The notes: generated by a model from the sequence alone, not told the origin. 64,000 bases of DNA from Pyricularia pennisetigena (GCF_004337985.1 NC_043740.1:1361579-1425578); one strand, 5' to 3'. Shown: positions 45,374 to 57,992, counted from the stretch's first letter. Program-made: numbers and translations.

Positions 45374-48300
45374 GATAGCGGTGATTTTTTGCGAGAAAGA
45401 TCGCCGGCCCAAGGAATCCTTTTCTTCTTGTCTTTCTTCCTTCGGCGCAAAAGAGGAATAAAGCAAACCGGTGCAGCAAAAAAGAGGTAAAGACAATCAG
45501 AAATCTCTAGTCGTGTTTACCACGTCACGCCATGATCACTTTGCTGTGGTGATATTCCGCCCAAGCCGTGATGATTGCTAGTATTAGTCGGGTTCTAAAG
45601 TTTAATGTCCAGGAAAAAGCAACTGGCTTCTAAAAGTATAGGAAGAAACGAGCCGGGAAAGGATCAGAGGCTAGGGGGGCGGGAGTACATGGGTGAGATG
45701 TGACAAAAACAACGAAAAAAAAAATACACAAAAAGGAAAAAAAAAGAAAAAGATGATGAAAAAAAGATGCGGGGGTGGCGGGATGGGAAACATAAAGAAT
45801 ATACCACGGGCGCATCAATCTTGATTCACTTCAAGGGGCGTTTTGATACCATACATACTATACGTAGGCTGAATTCAATGCCTACTGGGATTTCGGACAC
45901 ACCGAATTGGAAAAGGAGGGGGATGGACCCTGAAAAGCCTTCCCGTACTTTGACTTCCATGACAAATGAATCAATGCATTCCATAGATTGAACGGCCTTC
46001 CCTATTCCAGCAAGATGGGGAGGTGGGAGGATTTCTTTCTCATTTCATACTGTATAACGATATCAGCCCCAAGGGCAGGCTGGCCGTGGTTGAGACACAG
46101 GCAACATGGGTAAAAAGTACTGTACTATAGAAGGGGGCCGCCTAGGAAAACGGGGTCCCGCTGCTCCATAATGATCGTCCATCACCATCCGAATATGCTG
46201 GGAGAGGGGGCGGTTTTCTCTTGTCACAGATGAAGCGTAGCAATGGGGCGATCAAAAGCCGGGCAGACCGGTAAAAATCGAGCACTGAAAAGATATAAAT
46301 GGGTCGGTCAATGCACCGTAAGGCTCGTTGTAAATGCAACCCCCGGGCGATGAACAGGGGAGATGGCCGTCATTTCAAACGTCAGCCCGCCCGTGAATCG
46401 TCCTTTGCAGGCATCATGGTCGTGTTACACGGCGCCCAAGTTACCTAATCGAGCACCTACGTCCGGAGCAAGATTGAAGGGTAGGCCAGTTCCAGGCCGT
46501 TGACCCCATTCTATTGGACGGAACAACAGTAATAACATAAATTTATGATCCTCCGAGACAGGCTAAGTTTTTGATTGATGGGTGTAACTGACTGGTGATT
46601 TATCGTTTCTTCAAGTAGGCAGTTGGAATTACGAGTCGAGGGTTCCGAGTTGCCAAACTGATTGGTACTGTGCATTTCTTTGTTCAATTCCCTCATTTCA
46701 CTTTCCCATCAGAATTGTTCTTGAGGTGCTCTATCTATTTCTAATAATGGATGCAACCGTCGATCGGAATCCGTAACAAGGAGAATGGCGGTCGCGTCCC
46801 GAACCGGAGGATGGTTCAGGTTGGGACGATAACAAAAGAAGACACAGAAAAAAGCAAGAAAAAAAAACAAAAAAAAAAAAAAAAAAACAGTCTTAGCATT
46901 ACAGTTAAGAGCCCGGAGGTATAAGACAACGGTGCTATTGCATGCTTGGTATGCGTGATCGTCGCGTGGAACTTTCTGAAACATCGATTGATTACTATTG
47001 ACATTCATCCATTCGATGGCGCTGCATGGTTGGCAGGTGGCGTGGCGGCTTCCTAGGCACCTAGAAACTCATTGCACACACCCCTGTTCAAAAAGGATGG
47101 GTTCCGACCAGTCCGGCAACGACAGCGAAGGAAGGGGTGCCCGCTATACAAGATTGTTGCATTGGATTCCAACACATCACTTTAATTCAAGGGCATGCAA
47201 ACCGAATCAGCTGGTCCAATTCCTAATTTTGCACTTCGAATACGGTACTTGCTTTGAACTGTATAATTCCAATGCTGAGCGAACGAGTCAAATCCCAAGT
47301 CGGGACCAAAACAGACTGATTCTTGCATCAGAAGACAAACGGGGAAAAAGCCGACAAACCTATGCCTCCATGGTATCGTTGGACGATGAACCTACCATAA
47401 AAAATTGTCTGGGTACTATTAATTGTTATCTTGGCAAACTCAAACAACATTCGCTTTATGCTGGCTGACTATCCTCCAGTCGCATCACTACCAGTAAGCA
47501 GTACTTCTGGTTCGACACCTATTCTAGTCCAGGTCCAACTATTCCTGTGGACGGAACAAAAGCCTTGCTCCCTGCTCCCCCAATTACGAGCTCCCCATGC
47601 GCGCTATTGTTGGATGGCACCACTTTATCTTAAATCAATCATGATTAATAGCACAACAGACTGACTACATACGTCTAGGAACCAGAACGCCCGAAAAGCT
47701 CCATGACCATGAACCCAGATTGCCCTACTCTCAGTCTGCTTGGAATGCAGCATGCATCAACTGTTGCGCTATGAGCAAAATTTTGCAACGTTCCGGTGTG
47801 CAAAGGTACTTTGATGAATGTATGCAAATTCAAAAAAAGCAACGCTTTTTCATTGCCTCAGTACTCGTCAGAAATTCGTTATCCGCCTGCATCGCTCCCA
47901 ACTCTCCCTGCCTCCCACGTCGTCAGGCATTCTCTTTGCCTTGAAACATTATGTACAAAACGCTGGTACTTTCCCCTGCGCCAGGAACTTGAAAGAATAA
48001 TAGTGGCCGGCCGCCCTGCTTAAGCCTATAAACAACTCTGTGGCCGATATACCGTCGTAAGAGGAATAAGGTGCACTCGCCCAATAAGCCCCGCCTGCCG
48101 CCTCCCTGTGCTAGTAATACATATTTTGTAGGAAACAGACGCTGTTTTTAGCGTCCTCGAGTCGAGGATGAGATCGAAAGCACCAAACTACTTAGCCTAT
48201 TGGCCTAGTATTGTCATGGTAATCCGTGGTGCGCACTGGCTTGCTGATTGATGGTTGTTTCCTGTTTGAGTCCCTCTTCTCTTGGCGCGCAGGACATATA

Positions 48301-48543
48301 CTTGGGATAGTACTGGCCTGGAAGAGGCATCGTGTTTTCAGAGAGCTGAGAGCGGGTGAAATCGTGGAGGAAGCTTTGAATGCAGCACCGGGCGGCAGAA
48401 TGAATCGTAACATAATTATGAGAATAAATGAAAGCGGCTCGCTCTCGGCCTCGGAAGCGGACAAGGTCTCACGATTTGGGCCTCGGAATGTCATTTGTCG
48501 ATTGACTTGTCGAGAGTTTACTGGACGACCGGAACGTCAAACT
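45374..48543. other. Intergenic region, 3.2 kb
   Basis: The left end is the promoter of the rhodopsin-domain gene. Purine-rich and A-rich runs occur near 45715-45770 and 46857-46887. ORFs up to 156 codons (46998-47468) show no protein character. The right end is the 3' flank of the SCD6-like gene. Nothing else is recognised. Confidence 0.55.
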
Positions 48544-50616
48544 CTACTGAGCCGCAGCCTGGCTGTCGCCTCGACGAAAACCACGCCCACGCCCTCCGTT
48601 ACCACCTCTCCCACGAGCGCCGCCGCGGCCACGGCCACGACCCCGGTAGCCGCCGTACCGATTGCCTCCGTCGACACTGCCTTGGCCGAAGGTCTCCATG
48701 TTTTTACGTTGCTCCTCACTACGCCATTCGCGTCCGCCAGGCTTTTGGCCGCCGCTTTCTGCACGGTCCTTTGCCTCACTAGAGATGTTGTCGAAGAAAG
48801 ACGAGGCTTTGTTGTAAGCCGGAGGAGCAGCAGGATCTTCATTCGTGGCTGCGGGTGCAGCTGGGGCCTCGCCGAGGGGATCACCAGCGATGGCCTCTTT
48901 GACAAGATCATCCTTGTTGAATTTGGCATTGGCTGAAGCAAAGTCAAAGTCTGAGTCGGGAACTTCAACCTTGGCTTGACGGGAACCGCCACGGCTACGT
49001 CCTCCGCGGCCCCCTCCCCTTGAAGCATTGACCCTCATTTCGTTTACTTTGTTGGTTAAATTGTCCATAGTGTTGCCATTGGCTTGCTGAGCTACGGCTT
49101 GAGGGACAGCGTTATCACCACGCTCCATATTAGCCATAGCTACAGCGACGGCAGCCTTTGCCGCTTGTGTGGCGTCCCTAATAGCTGCTGCTGTGTTTGC
49201 TGCATTTGTAGGATTGTTGTTTGACACAACTCCCGCAACGCCAACCGTTTGCTGAGCAGACTTTTGGGTGAGAGCGGCCGGCAGGGGAACCGCTGGTGTG
49301 ATTCGTGTGCCTTTGGGTCCGGTGGGGATTTGCTTATTGGCACTAGATGCTCCAGCACTCAAACCAGATTGGTTCAGCGAGGCAGCCGTTGCCTTCACTT
49401 CCTCAACAGAAGGCTTGGAGTCAACGGGCGGCGTGGGTGCTGGCTGGCTGGCAGCGGATGATCCACCGGGAGGTTTTGACTGAGGTTGCTGTGCAGCAGG
49501 GGACTCGGTCCTAGCCTTGTCACCCCTCGCACCAATCGGGGCAGGCTTCTGCTCCTGTTGCTGCTGCGGCTGGTGTGGTCCCTGCTGCTGCTGTCGCGGT
49601 CCAGGACCACCAGGGCCGGGCGGATGATGTGTTCCTGGGGGCGGCATTCCATAGTTGTTCCACGGGCCCGGTCCAGGGGGGAAAGCCTGACCAGGTGGTG
49701 GGAACCAATTCGGCGGGGGAGGATACGGGAATCCGTTGAAACCAGGGCCTCCTGGACCTCCCGGACCTCCTGGGCCACCGGGACCGGCCGGTCCTCCTTG
49801 ACCATTCCAATTTCCATAGTAAGGTCCACCGGGGAACGGAGGCGGATGGTGGCCATGAGGACCGCCTGGAGGCCCAGCAGGGGGCCCAGCGGGCGCAGCT
49901 CCTGGGCGGGGTCGCGCCTGATGGCCAAGGCTGCAAGTCAGCAAACGAAAAATGTATGGGTTGTTCGGACACGCATATTTTGACAGCATTGGCAAATAAT
50001 CAGAAGGAAGGCAACGGAAATCAACAGGGGGTTATGTTTGCGCATTTCAGACTGTTTTTACATCCGGGATATTTCATCATAATGGCCAAGATCAGGCAGC
50101 GAACAAGCCTGTGAGGAGGGAAGCAAGAAATGTGTTTCACTTACTCCAACAATGGCGGGATCATCGGGTACGGCGGGTGGTGCCTGTTCCTTGGCCACGG
50201 GCGCCTGTTCAATCCGCAGATCCTTCACATCGCTGCCACGGAAGACGATGTATTCGTAAACCTGTTCGGATGGTGCAATCTCTTCAGCTGGCTTCCCAGC
50301 ATCGCGCTTGCGACCTTCTGTGCCAAAAGACTTGACATTCTCTAGAGACACTGTAGACTCTTCAGAGTTGATCTCGTGGAGTACGCCGACATAGCTGCAT
50401 TTGTCGCATCGCGTCAGTGATAAGTTCGTGGAAGGAGGTGAAGGATCGGAGCCTGGCCTCGCAATAGTCAGATTGGAAGGAGAGCAGGAAGATCATACCG
50501 AATGTCACTTTTGGATATGAGGGATATGCGAGATCTGCAATATCATTGTATCAGCAGAACTGCTTGAAAACCCTCGAGGGCCGGCCTTGCGGTCCTCACC
50601 CTAAGAATTCTGACAT
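48544..50616 (-). CDS. SCD6: LSM14/SCD6-type mRNP protein
   Basis: Four exons: 50616-50600 (17 bp, MSEFLG), 50534-50499 (36 bp), 50394-50145 and 49917-48544. The introns of 65, 104 and 227 bp have GT...AG ends, for a 558-aa product. Residues 1 to about 80 form the LSm14 domain (SRISLISKSDIRYVGVLHEIN...SLENVKSFGTEGR...). The middle is Pro/Gly/Gln-rich and disordered. The FDF motif (residues about 425-427, in DSDFDFASANAKF), FFD box (about 475-477) and TFG box (about 510-512) come in the family's usual order, and the C-terminus is an RGG tail. Scd6/Sum2/Lsm14 proteins bind eIF4G, DEAD-box helicase Dhh1 and decapping factors, repress translation and enter P-bodies and stress granules. The split of the start over tiny exons is easily missed in automated annotation. 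Confidence 0.92.
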
Positions 50617-51262
50617 CGTGGCCAGATGATGGTAAGCTTTGGATCGAAGCTTGAGGCGGGTTTAAGAAAAAGCTGCAGCTGCAGCTTCTACGAACAAAAA
50701 TCAAATCGCGTGAACGAGGAAAACGTGACGAAATAGGAAAACAACTCCAATTGCTAGCAGCTGCGAAATGAAGAAATGCTGGATATGTTCGAATGGAAAG
50801 AGACGGATCGTGAGGCGAAGAAAATTGTGCAAGGGCGAAGAAAGAAAAGGACAAATTTAGCGAGGACGAAAAGTCGATTTGGAGGAGGCTGAACTCTGGC
50901 GACGCCAAGGATTAGGTCCAACCTGAATCAGAGCAGTCTGGAAGCTACTAAGCTGGCAACCATTTGTGTGCGCTGGGGTGGGGAATGCAGCTGGCAATAA
51001 GCAATCTGCCGGCTGTCACACCAGAGCTCTGACCCTTTTTTTGCATCTTGGGGATATCATCACGTGAGCTAAGCTTATCACTCTGGACCCCTCAATGACG
51101 CGCGCAGATGATGTCGAGTCTTGACTATTTATCATCATGGCACGCCATTGATGAACAAATACATGGCGACCCGCCCAGCACAACATTTGTGAGCTCAACA
51201 AACACATGGCGTACCACTAGACGGCAGATTTACCCGAGAAATTCCATCACTATAACGCCAAA
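50617..51262. promoter_or_regulatory. Shared divergent promoter of SCD6-like and RQC1-like genes
   Basis: This 646 bp separates the two start codons on opposite strands, so it must contain both core promoters. No clear TATA box is seen on either side, which is usual for housekeeping genes. ORFs inside have no protein character. Confidence 0.55.
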
Positions 51263-53428
51263 ATGTCAAGCAGACAGTTACGGAAGCTTCGACAGCAGCA
51301 AGAGCTGGACCGACAGGAAACGGCCCAAGACGATGTTTCAGACGACGAGCCCATTGGAAAGCCCCGCGCAAATCTCTTTGCCGGCTTTGCCTCCTTTGGT
51401 GATGGAGATGAAGCTGAAGACGAAGAACAGGAGGATGAACCAGAGAGCATGGCTGAACTAGATGGACCCCCGCCAGCAGCAGCTGACAAGAAGAAGTCCA
51501 AGAAAAAGAAGAAAAAGAAGAAGGCCAAGAAGGAAGAGACTGAGGCAGCCGCGCCAGGATCCGAAGTGGATGAGATTGATCGGGCTCTGGAGGAGCTCAA
51601 GCTGTCAAAAGCAGCTGCTGGCTCCGCTGGACAAATATCAGAGACAAGCCACAGTTATGAGCGGGAACTCGCCAATTTACTCAGCATCAACATGACACAT
51701 CTGAAAGTCATTAACGAGATGCGCAGCCTCTTTGGCCGCGACGTCATTCAGTCAGCCAATACTGATAGCGACCCACAGGCAAACCAGCCGCGGCGAAACA
51801 TGCGCCAAGGACAACAAGCTGCTACACTGGAACAGTTTCTCAAAGGCAGGCCAGGGGAGAGAATATCGGATGTGCTTCTTCGAGGCAACCCGTTTGTTCA
51901 AGGAAAGGAACATTGGCCAAAAGCATCGGCTGGAGGCTTGACCATGGAGAAGGTGGACGACCTCCAGGACGGTACTACCGAGTACAAGTTCACGCATGAT
52001 GCTACTTACGCCGCCATGGAAAGACTCTTTTTCGCCCTTGTACAAAGGCATGATCCCATGATGCTTGTTCAGTTCCTCTACAGGCACCCCTACCATGTGT
52101 CGTCTTTGATACAAGTTAGCAAAGTAGCCAAGCAAGACCAAAACTCTGCTCTGGCAGGAGACCTCTGCGAGAGGGCCCTGTTTACGTTTGGCAGAGTCAC
52201 ATTATCTTCTTTTCGGAACAAGCTAAAGGAAGGTCGCGCAAGACTTAGTTTTCGCCGGCCAGAGAACCGGCAATTTTGGTTAGCCGCATACAATTATCTG
52301 AAAAGCTTGGTAATGAAAGGGACATATCGCACGGCTCTGGAGTGGGCCAAGCTATTCCTAGCATTGGCTCCCGAGGATCCGTATGGAATCTTGAACTTGA
52401 TTCCCTTACTTGCAATCAGATCGAGGGAGTCAAAATGGTTCACTGAACTTGTAAACCATGGGCTATTCTCTTCCATCATGGCACTAAACGTACCAAACAG
52501 GGAGTATATCAGACAAACTGTGGCACTGGCAAAGTTACAGCTCAAGGATGTGGATGGAGCGAAAGAAGTCGTCGAGAAGGGTATTGCCAGACTTCCGTGG
52601 CTCTACTGCTCACTCTTTAGTGCCTTGAACATAGATGCGCCAAAGTCTATTTGGGCCATTCAACCATTGAACCCCACTGATCAGCTCTACACGGCATTGT
52701 ATATCCATCAGTTCAAGGATCTATACAACAATACGGAAGCCACGTCGCTTCTAAAGGATGTCGCAAGCTCGGTACCACGACCTACAGACTTTGAGACTTT
52801 ACCCGAGTCGGATGAGGTCAGACAACCAATTGCCAGATTCGTGTATCTCGATAATACACCATCACTCATGGCGTTAGTACCACATACACTGCTCCACGTG
52901 ACGCCGAACTTTGATTTCGACCCGATTCCGCCGCCCGCCGAGGAGAATGATTTCTCGAATGAGGAGCAGCACCTTCCTTGGCGCAACCAAAGCCTAGAAA
53001 CAGAGGGCCGCATGCGAGATTTCATCGACGCCCTCCAGGAGCTCGGTAACCCGGGTGCGGAGTTAGACCCCTGGGATGCCAATGGCGACGACTCTGCAGA
53101 CGAAGGAGTTCGCGAAGACGAGTTGAGAGACCAGGTCGAGGCGATAAATGCACTTTTACGGCAAGGTGCTGATGGCGCGCAGAATGTTCCCGCTACATTC
53201 CTGCAGAGGTTGACAGAGCTGTTTCGAGGGGAGTCACGGCCGGCACCCCCTCATGAAAACCCAGATGCTGACTACGAAAATGAAGCATTTCCCGAGGAGT
53301 CAATGCCTGGGCAGTGGCCTGATGATGACTCTGGCGACGATGACGAGACGCCGGCTCTCCACCCGGTGGTTGAGGAGCCGGGAAGGAGGGAGACGAACGG
53401 GCAAGATCACGCCAACCCGCGACCTTGA
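51263..53428 (+). CDS. RQC1: RQC1/TCF25 family ribosome quality control protein
   Basis: A single exon of 721 aa starts at an ATG in good context (GCCAAAATGTC). The N-terminus, MSSRQLRKLRQQQELD, is the usual start of this family. It is followed by an acidic stretch with the LFAGFASFGDGD motif and a Lys-rich segment (KKKSKKKKKKKKAKK) near residues 75-95. The TCF25 domain extends from about 220 to 600, with the conserved helical repeats (for example FFALVQRHDPMMLVQFLYRHPYHVSSL, PYGILNLIP, RFVYLDNTPSLMALVP). Yeast Rqc1 acts with Ltn1, Rqc2 and Cdc48 on stalled 60S-nascent chain complexes. The C-terminal ~120 residues are acidic and probably disordered. It is divergent with the SCD6-like gene. 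Confidence 0.9.
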   Translation: MSSRQLRKLRQQQELDRQETAQDDVSDDEPIGKPRANLFAGFASFGDGDEAEDEEQEDEPESMAELDGPPPAAADKKKSKKKKKKKKAKKEETEAAAPGSEVDEIDRALEELKLSKAAAGSAGQISETSHSYERELANLLSINMTHLKVINEMRSLFGRDVIQSANTDSDPQANQPRRNMRQGQQAATLEQFLKGRPGERISDVLLRGNPFVQGKEHWPKASAGGLTMEKVDDLQDGTTEYKFTHDATYAAMERLFFALVQRHDPMMLVQFLYRHPYHVSSLIQVSKVAKQDQNSALAGDLCERALFTFGRVTLSSFRNKLKEGRARLSFRRPENRQFWLAAYNYLKSLVMKGTYRTALEWAKLFLALAPEDPYGILNLIPLLAIRSRESKWFTELVNHGLFSSIMALNVPNREYIRQTVALAKLQLKDVDGAKEVVEKGIARLPWLYCSLFSALNIDAPKSIWAIQPLNPTDQLYTALYIHQFKDLYNNTEATSLLKDVASSVPRPTDFETLPESDEVRQPIARFVYLDNTPSLMALVPHTLLHVTPNFDFDPIPPPAEENDFSNEEQHLPWRNQSLETEGRMRDFIDALQELGNPGAELDPWDANGDDSADEGVREDELRDQVEAINALLRQGADGAQNVPATFLQRLTELFRGESRPAPPHENPDADYENEAFPEESMPGQWPDDDSGDDDETPALHPVVEEPGRRETNGQDHANPRP

Positions 53429-53793
53429 TGATATCTGAAATAGACACTAGCGTTGCTTGTATCTTATGCCAGCATATAGATAATGACTTCGGAAATGTAT
53501 TATATCCAATGACGAAGAGGCCGATGCATCATGTTCTGTCAATTTACAGCATGAGAAGTTGTGACTTGAGGCCACCAGTTTGTAAGGCAAACAGCATGCA
53601 TTCAAAACATTGAAAATTGGCATGGTGGGAGCTCGTACCTTCAATTGAATATTTACCATGTAGATCTGGAGACAATGAGCACAGTCCACCAAGAACAATT
53701 GTCAGCTCGAGCTTGACTATTGATTGGCTAATTATTTCTGTTCACATCCGACAAAAGTAGTACTGCCATTATCAATCTACAGTGAATGGCATC

Positions 53794-53837
53794 GGTGGCA
53801 CGGTACCTTTTGGGATAGATTTCCCAAAGGTACCCAC
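53794..53837. repeat. Inverted repeat (hairpin) with KpnI-site arms
   Basis: The arms GGTACCTTTTGGGA and TTCCCAAAGGTACC pair with one bulged base around a short loop, and outer GGTG/CACC extend the stem after a 4-base interruption. It lies about 370 bp past the RQC1-like stop. It may be a transcript 3'-end structure or a small mobile-element remnant. Confidence 0.6.
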
Positions 53838-54260
53838 CTGGACGGTATCTCGATAAGGAATGACCAAATCGCGCTCGGATGTTCCCGAGATGGGTCAGTC
53901 CCAGTCACCAAGATTTGACGCATTACAGTACGCAAACAGCCAATTAATCGACTTCGCGTAGCGCCAAAGTACTATTTAATAAATGTAGATACATAAGCTC
54001 GGCTTACTTTCTTATGGACAGCCTGTCATTTGTTATGATAAAACTGTGAGAAACAAAGACATTGATTACCAAGAGATGCAACGCAATACAAAGTACCAAC
54101 GTCTTCACTCAGGAGCAGGCCCCGCAGTTGCCCCGTGACACGAACCCGAAACATGCGCGAACGGCGGCAAACGCAGAGGATGGCGCAAGACGGCAAACGT
54201 GAGCTGATTAATAATAATTGCCTCAATATCTCCAGAAGCTCACGGCACGGAGCTCTCTGT

Positions 54261-54268
54261 TATAAAAG
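54261..54268 (+). promoter_or_regulatory. TATA box of ATX1 gene
   Basis: TATAAAAG lies 284 bp upstream of the ATX1 ATG, followed by a long C-rich leader. Confidence 0.5.
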
Positions 54269-54544
54269 CGAACTTCCACGTCCTTCCTCCTAGCAGACTG
54301 ATTCCACCTCTAGCCAAGCCTCAAATCCCGTGGTACAATTGTTTTCTGTACCTGCGTCTCCACCACCACAACAAATACCCCCCACCAGGAACTTAGTCTT
54401 GTAGCAAGCCTACCTTAGGCAGTTCAACCCCGCCAACCATCCCAGCATCTTCTGCCCACCAACATCCAAGCCACAAAGCTCCGCGGTCGCAACATCTTTC
54501 GACGCCCATCAACACAAAAGAACCACATCTCAAAACAAATCAAA

Positions 54545-54936
54545 ATGTCCGACGCAACCCACACCTACAAGTTCAACATCGCCATGTCCTGCGGCGGATG
54601 CTCAGGTGCTGTCGACAGGGTGCTGAAGAGGCTCGACGGTAAATCCCCACTTGCAGCTGCGGCCGCATAACCTACCCTTACCTTGTGCTCTCCAAGCAAT
54701 TCCCGGGTTCTTTTCTGTCTCTTATATTACTGCCCAAGACTAACAACACATTTCTTTGTTCTTGCGCAGGGGTCCAAAGCTACGAGGTCTCGCTCGAGAA
54801 CCAGAATGCCACCGTCGTTGCCGGCCCTGACTTGAGCTACGAAAAGGTCCTCCAGACGATCGCCAAGACGGGCAAGAAGGTCACGGCCGGCGAGGCCGAC
54901 GGTGTCTCGCAGAGCATTGAGGTCCCTTCGGCATAG
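54545..54936 (+). CDS. ATX1: Copper chaperone ATX1
   Basis: Two exons: 54545-54638 and 54770-54936, with a 131-bp GTAAAT...GCGCAG intron and an ACTAAC branch site near 54740. The product is 86 aa, a normal length for the family. It is a heavy-metal-associated domain with the copper-binding MxCxxC motif MSCGGC at residues 14-19, then the helix SGAVDRVLKRLDG and the lysine-containing C-terminal part (KTGKKVTAGE) that faces the target ATPase. Atx1 carries Cu(I) in the cytosol to the P-type ATPase Ccc2 in the Golgi, supplying multicopper oxidases such as Fet3 and laccases. The family is certain; the partner is inferred from orthologs. Confidence 0.93.
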
Positions 54937-57900
54937 AAAACCTCGCTTTGTGTCGAGGTTGGAGAGGGAAAACGAGCAACCCGGGTGGGAGCAAAGGGAA
55001 CTATGATTGTTTTGCTCATTGACTAGCGGGGCGTTACATATCTTTTTTTTTTAATGGGAATCTCATACGTTTTGGACCGTATCTTGCTGCTTGACACACT
55101 TCCGAGTCTAATGCCGCTAGGTGTTCTTTGCGAAGAGCTTCTTCATGCCCATTACGACTGAAACAGTGCCCAATGTCTTCGGAAATTTTTCATCTTGGGG
55201 AGGGGGGCACACAACCATTACGAGAGAAGTCTACAGCGATTTCAGGCTTTGTCGGAAGGACCCGCAGCGTCGTAGACCGTGGACAGTTCAGATGCCCTGA
55301 CACGGCAGTTACATCTCGGGATTCGGCGGATAGCGTCAATTGATGAACGGGCTACATGACTAGCCTTTTACTCATCTCCAGGTTTAGGTTAGTTGCATTT
55401 TCGAGAACAACCTTGGGATGGTAGACAGAGACATGAAGGAGTGCAGGTAGCACAGATCGCACCCGACATGGCCCTATAGCTCGATCTTGCTGTCACAAGT
55501 TCCAGCTCATAGTACTTGCCCATTGCAGCGAGACGGCTACAGGAGGCGGCCTTGAGGTTAGATCCGAAGCGCGGTAGGTTTGTCGGTCCGGATAGCGCCC
55601 GGATTTGAACCCGCGCAGCGATACTTTCAGTTATGAAAACATATTCTGCTCGCCGTTTACATATGTCTAGTCGGCAATCAAGGGCCCGTGGTGATGTGAG
55701 CCGTGGATCCCCCGCTAGTCCCCCTCCTGATCCAATGGCAAAGTTCACCGTTCACCTCTTGTAAGTGCCAGAGTTCCGGGTCGCCAATCTAGACTGCGGA
55801 ACATAGCGGTGTCCCTCAGACCCGAGGCGACGGTTGTTGGGTCCATGGCATCTGGTCCCAACAAGTCGGTGCTGGCGGGTCCGCCCAGCCGGGAAGACGG
55901 TGCAGGTTTTTGATTGGTATTCGGCTGAAGGTAGAGCTGACAACTCGGAAGGAGTCAAAATCCTGCAATCGTTGTTTTGAGCAATCACTTGACCGAATCT
56001 CCTAGACTTGACTGGTGTTAGGGCTTGAGATTGCTTGTAGGGCTGAATATGGTGTATCACGCCAGATCTCACCAAGCAGAGGGTTAGTGTGAATGAAAAG
56101 AGGTCGGTCTAGAACTAGGTCTAGGTCCAGATCTCTTCTAGCAGTAGCAGTAGTCTAGTCTATGCAGCTGGAGACCCAGGTTAGACCTCAAACTTTCTGT
56201 CGATCGGCCAAAGTAAGTAAGTAGGTTTGGTGGCATTGATTTTGCGAGGGCTGGTTCAGCCTCAGCTCAGTCCTGATATTTCACACATGCAAACGTAGCT
56301 GACTTTGACGACCCGAGTATTCACATTATGCTTTTTTTTTTTTTTTTCTCTTTGTCATGCACTAGAAAAAAAGCCGAGGGTCCGGATCTCGATCAGAACA
56401 AAATAACGCAAACTAGCTAAATCGAACGCTCTGCGTATAGGGAAGATTGAGGAGGTCTGGGACAAGATAATAAAAATAGATGAATACATCAAGAAAAACC
56501 AACAGCCCAACGGTTTGAACGTTGCTGTCGGGGGTTGTAACGCGGGATTTGACGCAGCCCATGCTTTTGCAGGTTGACCAACAGCTCAAAGCCCACCCAC
56601 CCCAACAGGTGGTGCGAGCGCTCTGCAGGCCGTCGGGAGTTCAGTTTCTATAGGTGCACATACATTAGTTGACATGATGACGGCTCGAGTCCTGTTGGTT
56701 CCTTACTAAGTATAGATAACATACATAGTAGAGAGCCCCTAGCTTACTTGCGAATCATCAGGCGGTTATTTGCCGCGGATTTCCGTCTTCTTTGGTTCGT
56801 CACAATATGGCATAGTCGCTTTTCCTCACTGCATCGGCTTAAAATTTTTGCTCAAGGGAGTTGGAAAAAGGTTCAAGTTGTAAGGTGATGATGATGTAAT
56901 GAAGCTGACAAAGTCAGGCGTCTTAGGATTTGGCGATATCAAAACCAAAACCAAAACCCGGGGTTTTTCGTCTGTTCAACTGGGTATTAGAGCAGCACGG
57001 GTTTTGTGGTACGAAGTAGAGATGGCTTGGGCAAAATTACCACCTAGGTGGGAGGGAGTTCAGGATCTCCCTGTCACTCTAGAACTTGAGCTACGCACAT
57101 TGGTTACAGTACGGGGATGCTAACAGCCGCCCGCGGGGCTAGGCCCTGGTCCAGGCCCAAACCCAATTAAACCAGTCCGGGTCGGTACCGTACGTTACCC
57201 TGTCTTAACGGTAAGATAATCGGTAATCAATCAGCCCAAGAGAAAGAAAAGAAAAACAAAGAAGGGCATTAAAAGAGATAAAAAAAAAAAAAAAAAAAGA
57301 GAGAGAGGGAAACTAGCTTCTGGCCGCCCGCATAACCATGCATGCGGTGAAAACACGCGACTGCAAGCAACCTTCCGCATCTCATCAGATCAAGTCCGTT
57401 CTCGAAAATTGGAGGGCAGCAAGCAGACAATGAGAGCAACCCCGATCAGATCAGACGACGGACGAACTTTGACCAAAAGCCGGGGAAACGATTGCGAGAC
57501 TTGACGACAGCCATCTTGCGAACGAATCCGACGAGCAAACAGAGAGTTTAGGAAAAAATCCATTCAAACTCAGTCACCCACCATTAGCTTTCCAACAATC
57601 GTCCAGTTAACTGCCCGTTTCCCATAAACTTCCCTTTGCCCTGTTGTTTGAATGAAGAAGGAGTCCGTTGGCATACTTCTCGGCCGAGTCAATCCCAGTT
57701 GAGCCTGCTGGTCTACTGGGCTATCGGGCTGAAAGGATCCCCCTTTCGACACAACTGACCGGTTCGTCCGGATAGCTCTGTGGAAATGCAGAGCTGAAGA
57801 AGGAAGCGCGACATAGGCGCCGAGAACTCGTTCTTTTTTCGTCCATTTTCATTTCTTCTTTTTATTCCCTCCCCTCCCTAACTTTTTTTTTATTTATTTC

Positions 57901-57992
57901 TCTTTCTCCATCGGTCCTTTCCCACCTTCCCTTGCTGTGGAAGCAGCCGGGTTTATGGTCAAGGTTCCATCCAGAGTCAGCTCCCCCGTGCC
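54937..57992. other. Intergenic region, 3.1 kb
   Basis: This contains the ATX1 3' flank, T-rich tracts (56333-56347), a TCTAG-rich patch (about 56105-56165), an A run (about 57281-57298) and the pyrimidine-rich leader of the Zn2Cys6 gene (about 57830-57945). A B-box-like motif near 55597-55607 on the minus strand does not form a tRNA. No gene is recognised. Confidence 0.55.

Larger units (their letters stand above)
53429..54544. other. Intergenic region between RQC1-like and ATX1 genes
   Basis: This contains the 3' flank of the RQC1-like gene, a hairpin at 53794-53837, and the ATX1 promoter with a TATAAAAG box and a C-rich leader. No gene is recognised. Confidence 0.6.

Noticed and set aside
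46998..47468. A 156-codon ORF in the 45.4-48.5 kb gap
   Set aside because: Its composition looks random, with no splice partners and no recognised motif.
55560..55700. Possible minus-strand tRNA or SINE with a GGTTCAAATCC B-box
   Set aside because: No matching acceptor stem, D-arm or A-box could be drawn, and the T-stem has a mismatch, so it is more likely chance.
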